A stretch of DNA of 64,000 nucleotides, from the NCBI GenBank assembly GCA_001516045.1, contig LOEW01000239.1:1-64000 (forward strand), written 5' to 3'. Both the position numbers and the translations under genes were made by a program. Positions 62,753 through 64,000 of the stretch are shown one piece after another; within the stretch, counting starts at the first letter, position 1, and each line of letters opens with the position of its first letter. The stretch is from Desulfosporosinus sp. BRH_c37 (GTDB taxonomy: Bacteria; Bacillota; Desulfitobacteriia; Desulfitobacteriales; Desulfitobacteriaceae). The notes beneath the pieces were generated by a model. That model saw only the letters and a program-made list of their open reading frames with translations. It had not been told where the DNA came from and made no database searches.

Positions 62753-64000
62753 ATGCTAAACTGCAGGCAAGTATGGCAACATTTTGAATGGCTACTCCTG
62801 GGATCGGCTTTACTTTTGTTAGCTATGTTTATAGGAGTTATTTGGGCTAATAATCGTCCAACTTGGGAAACCTGGCAAACGAGCTATTACCGTTCTCAAG
62901 TTGTTCAATTAGATAGTAAAATTGCGGCAACACAAAATCCGGTGCTTAAGAAAGCTTTGGAGCAACAACGGGATAGTATGAAGAAACAAAAGCCGGAGAT
63001 CAAAACGTTAATCCTCCCCAATGGAAACCTCGAACGGTGCCAAACCTGCCACTTGGGAATCGAAGAAATATCCAAATCTCATCCGGCTGAAACGTTTGGG
63101 TGTGTGGTTTGCCACGGCGGAAATGCACTTTCCCTTGATCAAAATCAAGCTCATGCGGGGATGTATGGAGCGGGGCATCCAGGTCAATTAGCGGCTAGTC
63201 AATTGAGTTGCGGTTCCCAAAATTCGAACGGACAATGTCACTCTGGGCATGTGCGGATCGAAGATAATCAAGTGGACTTGATTCAAACATCCTTGATGGC
63301 GAATAAAGGAGGGGAGCTTTCCATGATTCGCTATATGCGCGGACTCGATGTTTCCCCGAAAATTTCAGTGAAATCGGGCGGAACCGCATCACAGGTCCCC
63401 GCGCCGTTGAATGGTCAACCCCTTGAACAAAATTTACAACAAAATTGCTTAGAATTATGCCACCAGCGCAAGGGGAAATTGCCGAAACAAGACTCCTCGG
63501 CGAATGGTTGCGAAAGCTGTCATGTCCTGACGAATTGGAACCATACCTATCAGGGACAGGATGTGACAATTCCTAAAAGTGAAGTAGGACATGGCCTGAC
63601 TCATCGTTTGACGACTCTGATCCCATACACCCAATGTAATCAATGTCATAATCAGGGGATGCCCGACCTCTATACAATACAGTTTAAAGCGCGTCCGGAT
63701 TTGGCACGTGTCAAAGTTTCCTCAGGTCCTAACCAAGAAAGTCCGAATGATCGCTTGCAGAATGTTTACCAGCCGGGCATGGTCTTCACGCAATGCGAAG
63801 TAGAGCTGGACTGTATTGATTGTCACACCCGGCAAGATGTTATGGGAGATGGGCATCTCTACGCTTCAGAATATCAGGCGGTGAAAATTCAATGTTTCGA
63901 TTGCCACGGAACCAAGAAAACTACTCCTATAGCACGGACGGTCAGTTCTCTTGACGACCTTGCTTTTGAAGAGGTACAGGTTAACCCGAATTTTCCAAGG
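62753..64000 (+). CDS. Membrane-anchored multiheme cytochrome c (partial)
   Basis: The frame is open to the window end (416 codons visible). An N-terminal anchor (WLLLGSALLLLAMFIGVIW) precedes an external domain with six CxxCH heme sites (CQTCH, CVVCH, CESCH, CNQCH, CIDCH, CFDCH), plus CLELCH (CX3CH) and CGSQNSNGQCH (CX8CH), which could be unusual sites. The protein could carry electrons outside the membrane to an external acceptor. ATG at 62753 is far from the GGGAGG site; an ATA at 62738 has better spacing. It continues beyond the window. Confidence 0.85.
   Translation, partial: MLNCRQVWQHFEWLLLGSALLLLAMFIGVIWANNRPTWETWQTSYYRSQVVQLDSKIAATQNPVLKKALEQQRDSMKKQKPEIKTLILPNGNLERCQTCHLGIEEISKSHPAETFGCVVCHGGNALSLDQNQAHAGMYGAGHPGQLAASQLSCGSQNSNGQCHSGHVRIEDNQVDLIQTSLMANKGGELSMIRYMRGLDVSPKISVKSGGTASQVPAPLNGQPLEQNLQQNCLELCHQRKGKLPKQDSSANGCESCHVLTNWNHTYQGQDVTIPKSEVGHGLTHRLTTLIPYTQCNQCHNQGMPDLYTIQFKARPDLARVKVSSGPNQESPNDRLQNVYQPGMVFTQCEVELDCIDCHTRQDVMGDGHLYASEYQAVKIQCFDCHGTKKTTPIARTVSSLDDLAFEEVQVNPNFPR

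Noticed and set aside
1-64000. tRNA or rRNA genes
   Set aside because: No cloverleaf-like or rRNA segments were recognised on either strand by reading; a tRNAscan run would be decisive.

Overview
The window looks like chromosome or accessory DNA of an anaerobic, spore-forming, sulfur-active Firmicute, probably of the Desulfosporosinus/Desulfitobacterium group. The basis is the strong GGAGG ribosome sites, a LonB-type sporulation protease, a Tat-exported molybdopterin reductase, HdrA-like, ferredoxin and DGC proteins, a predicted selenoprotein, and abundant metal and arsenic functions. The genus is inferred from gene content only.

Layout. 1-250: a mosaic junction of cadA and carboxymuconolactone decarboxylase (CMD) fragments. 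266-8230: arsR, torD-like chaperone, histidine kinase, response regulator, then a ttrBCA/srdBCA-type oxyanion reductase operon. 8344-9966: lonB. 9989-13274: a both-ends-truncated acr3 bounded by inverted repeats, a MarR regulator, an ArsP-like permease and two small cysteine proteins. 13300-15534: fossils, then arsR, permease and a CxxC redox protein. 15997-18873: CopZ-like protein, an unusual CPG-type P-ATPase and a Crp/Fnr regulator. 19352-23987: dihydrolipoyl dehydrogenase, HdrA-like domain protein, ferredoxin, a DGC-GcvH fusion, two DGC proteins, ferredoxin, and a HesB/IscA-like protein with an in-frame UGA at its key cysteine. This is the most novel part. 24090-25053: a graveyard of fragments. 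25135-30376 (minus): glgA, glgP, cfa. 30853-33027: arsR, small proteins, DGC, xdhC. 33133-41639 (minus): giant CoA-dehydratase-type activase, CDF zinc exporter with its SmtB-like repressor, DGC protein, DHA2 drug exporter, CMD protein. 41964-44114: a MITE-like element, broken arsR, YkoP remnant, lipoprotein, arsA fragment. 44150-46303 (minus): chemoreceptor and a small ORF. 46760-50128: thioredoxin-fold protein, CadA-type ATPase, CadC-like repressor. 50160-54822: second copies of arsR/permease/redox and of MFS/CMD. 55031-61651: second copy of arsR/torD/kinase/regulator (partly broken), then the complete arsR-acr3-arsD-arsA operon. 62032-64000: DGC protein and the start of a multiheme cytochrome c.

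How it fits together. Two themes recur. The first is detoxification and respiration of arsenic and related metalloids or metals: Acr3, ArsAD, ArsP-like permeases, P-ATPases, CDF, and a TtrA/SrdA-family reductase with its chaperone and two-component system. The second is thiol, lipoyl and Fe-S redox chemistry: DGC proteins, ferredoxins, lipoamide dehydrogenase, lipoyl carrier and a selenocysteine HesB. Segmental duplication followed by decay is extensive. ArsR-family genes occur nine times, DGC domains six times, and fragments of acr3, arsA, cadA, cfa, MFS and the activase lie between intact genes.
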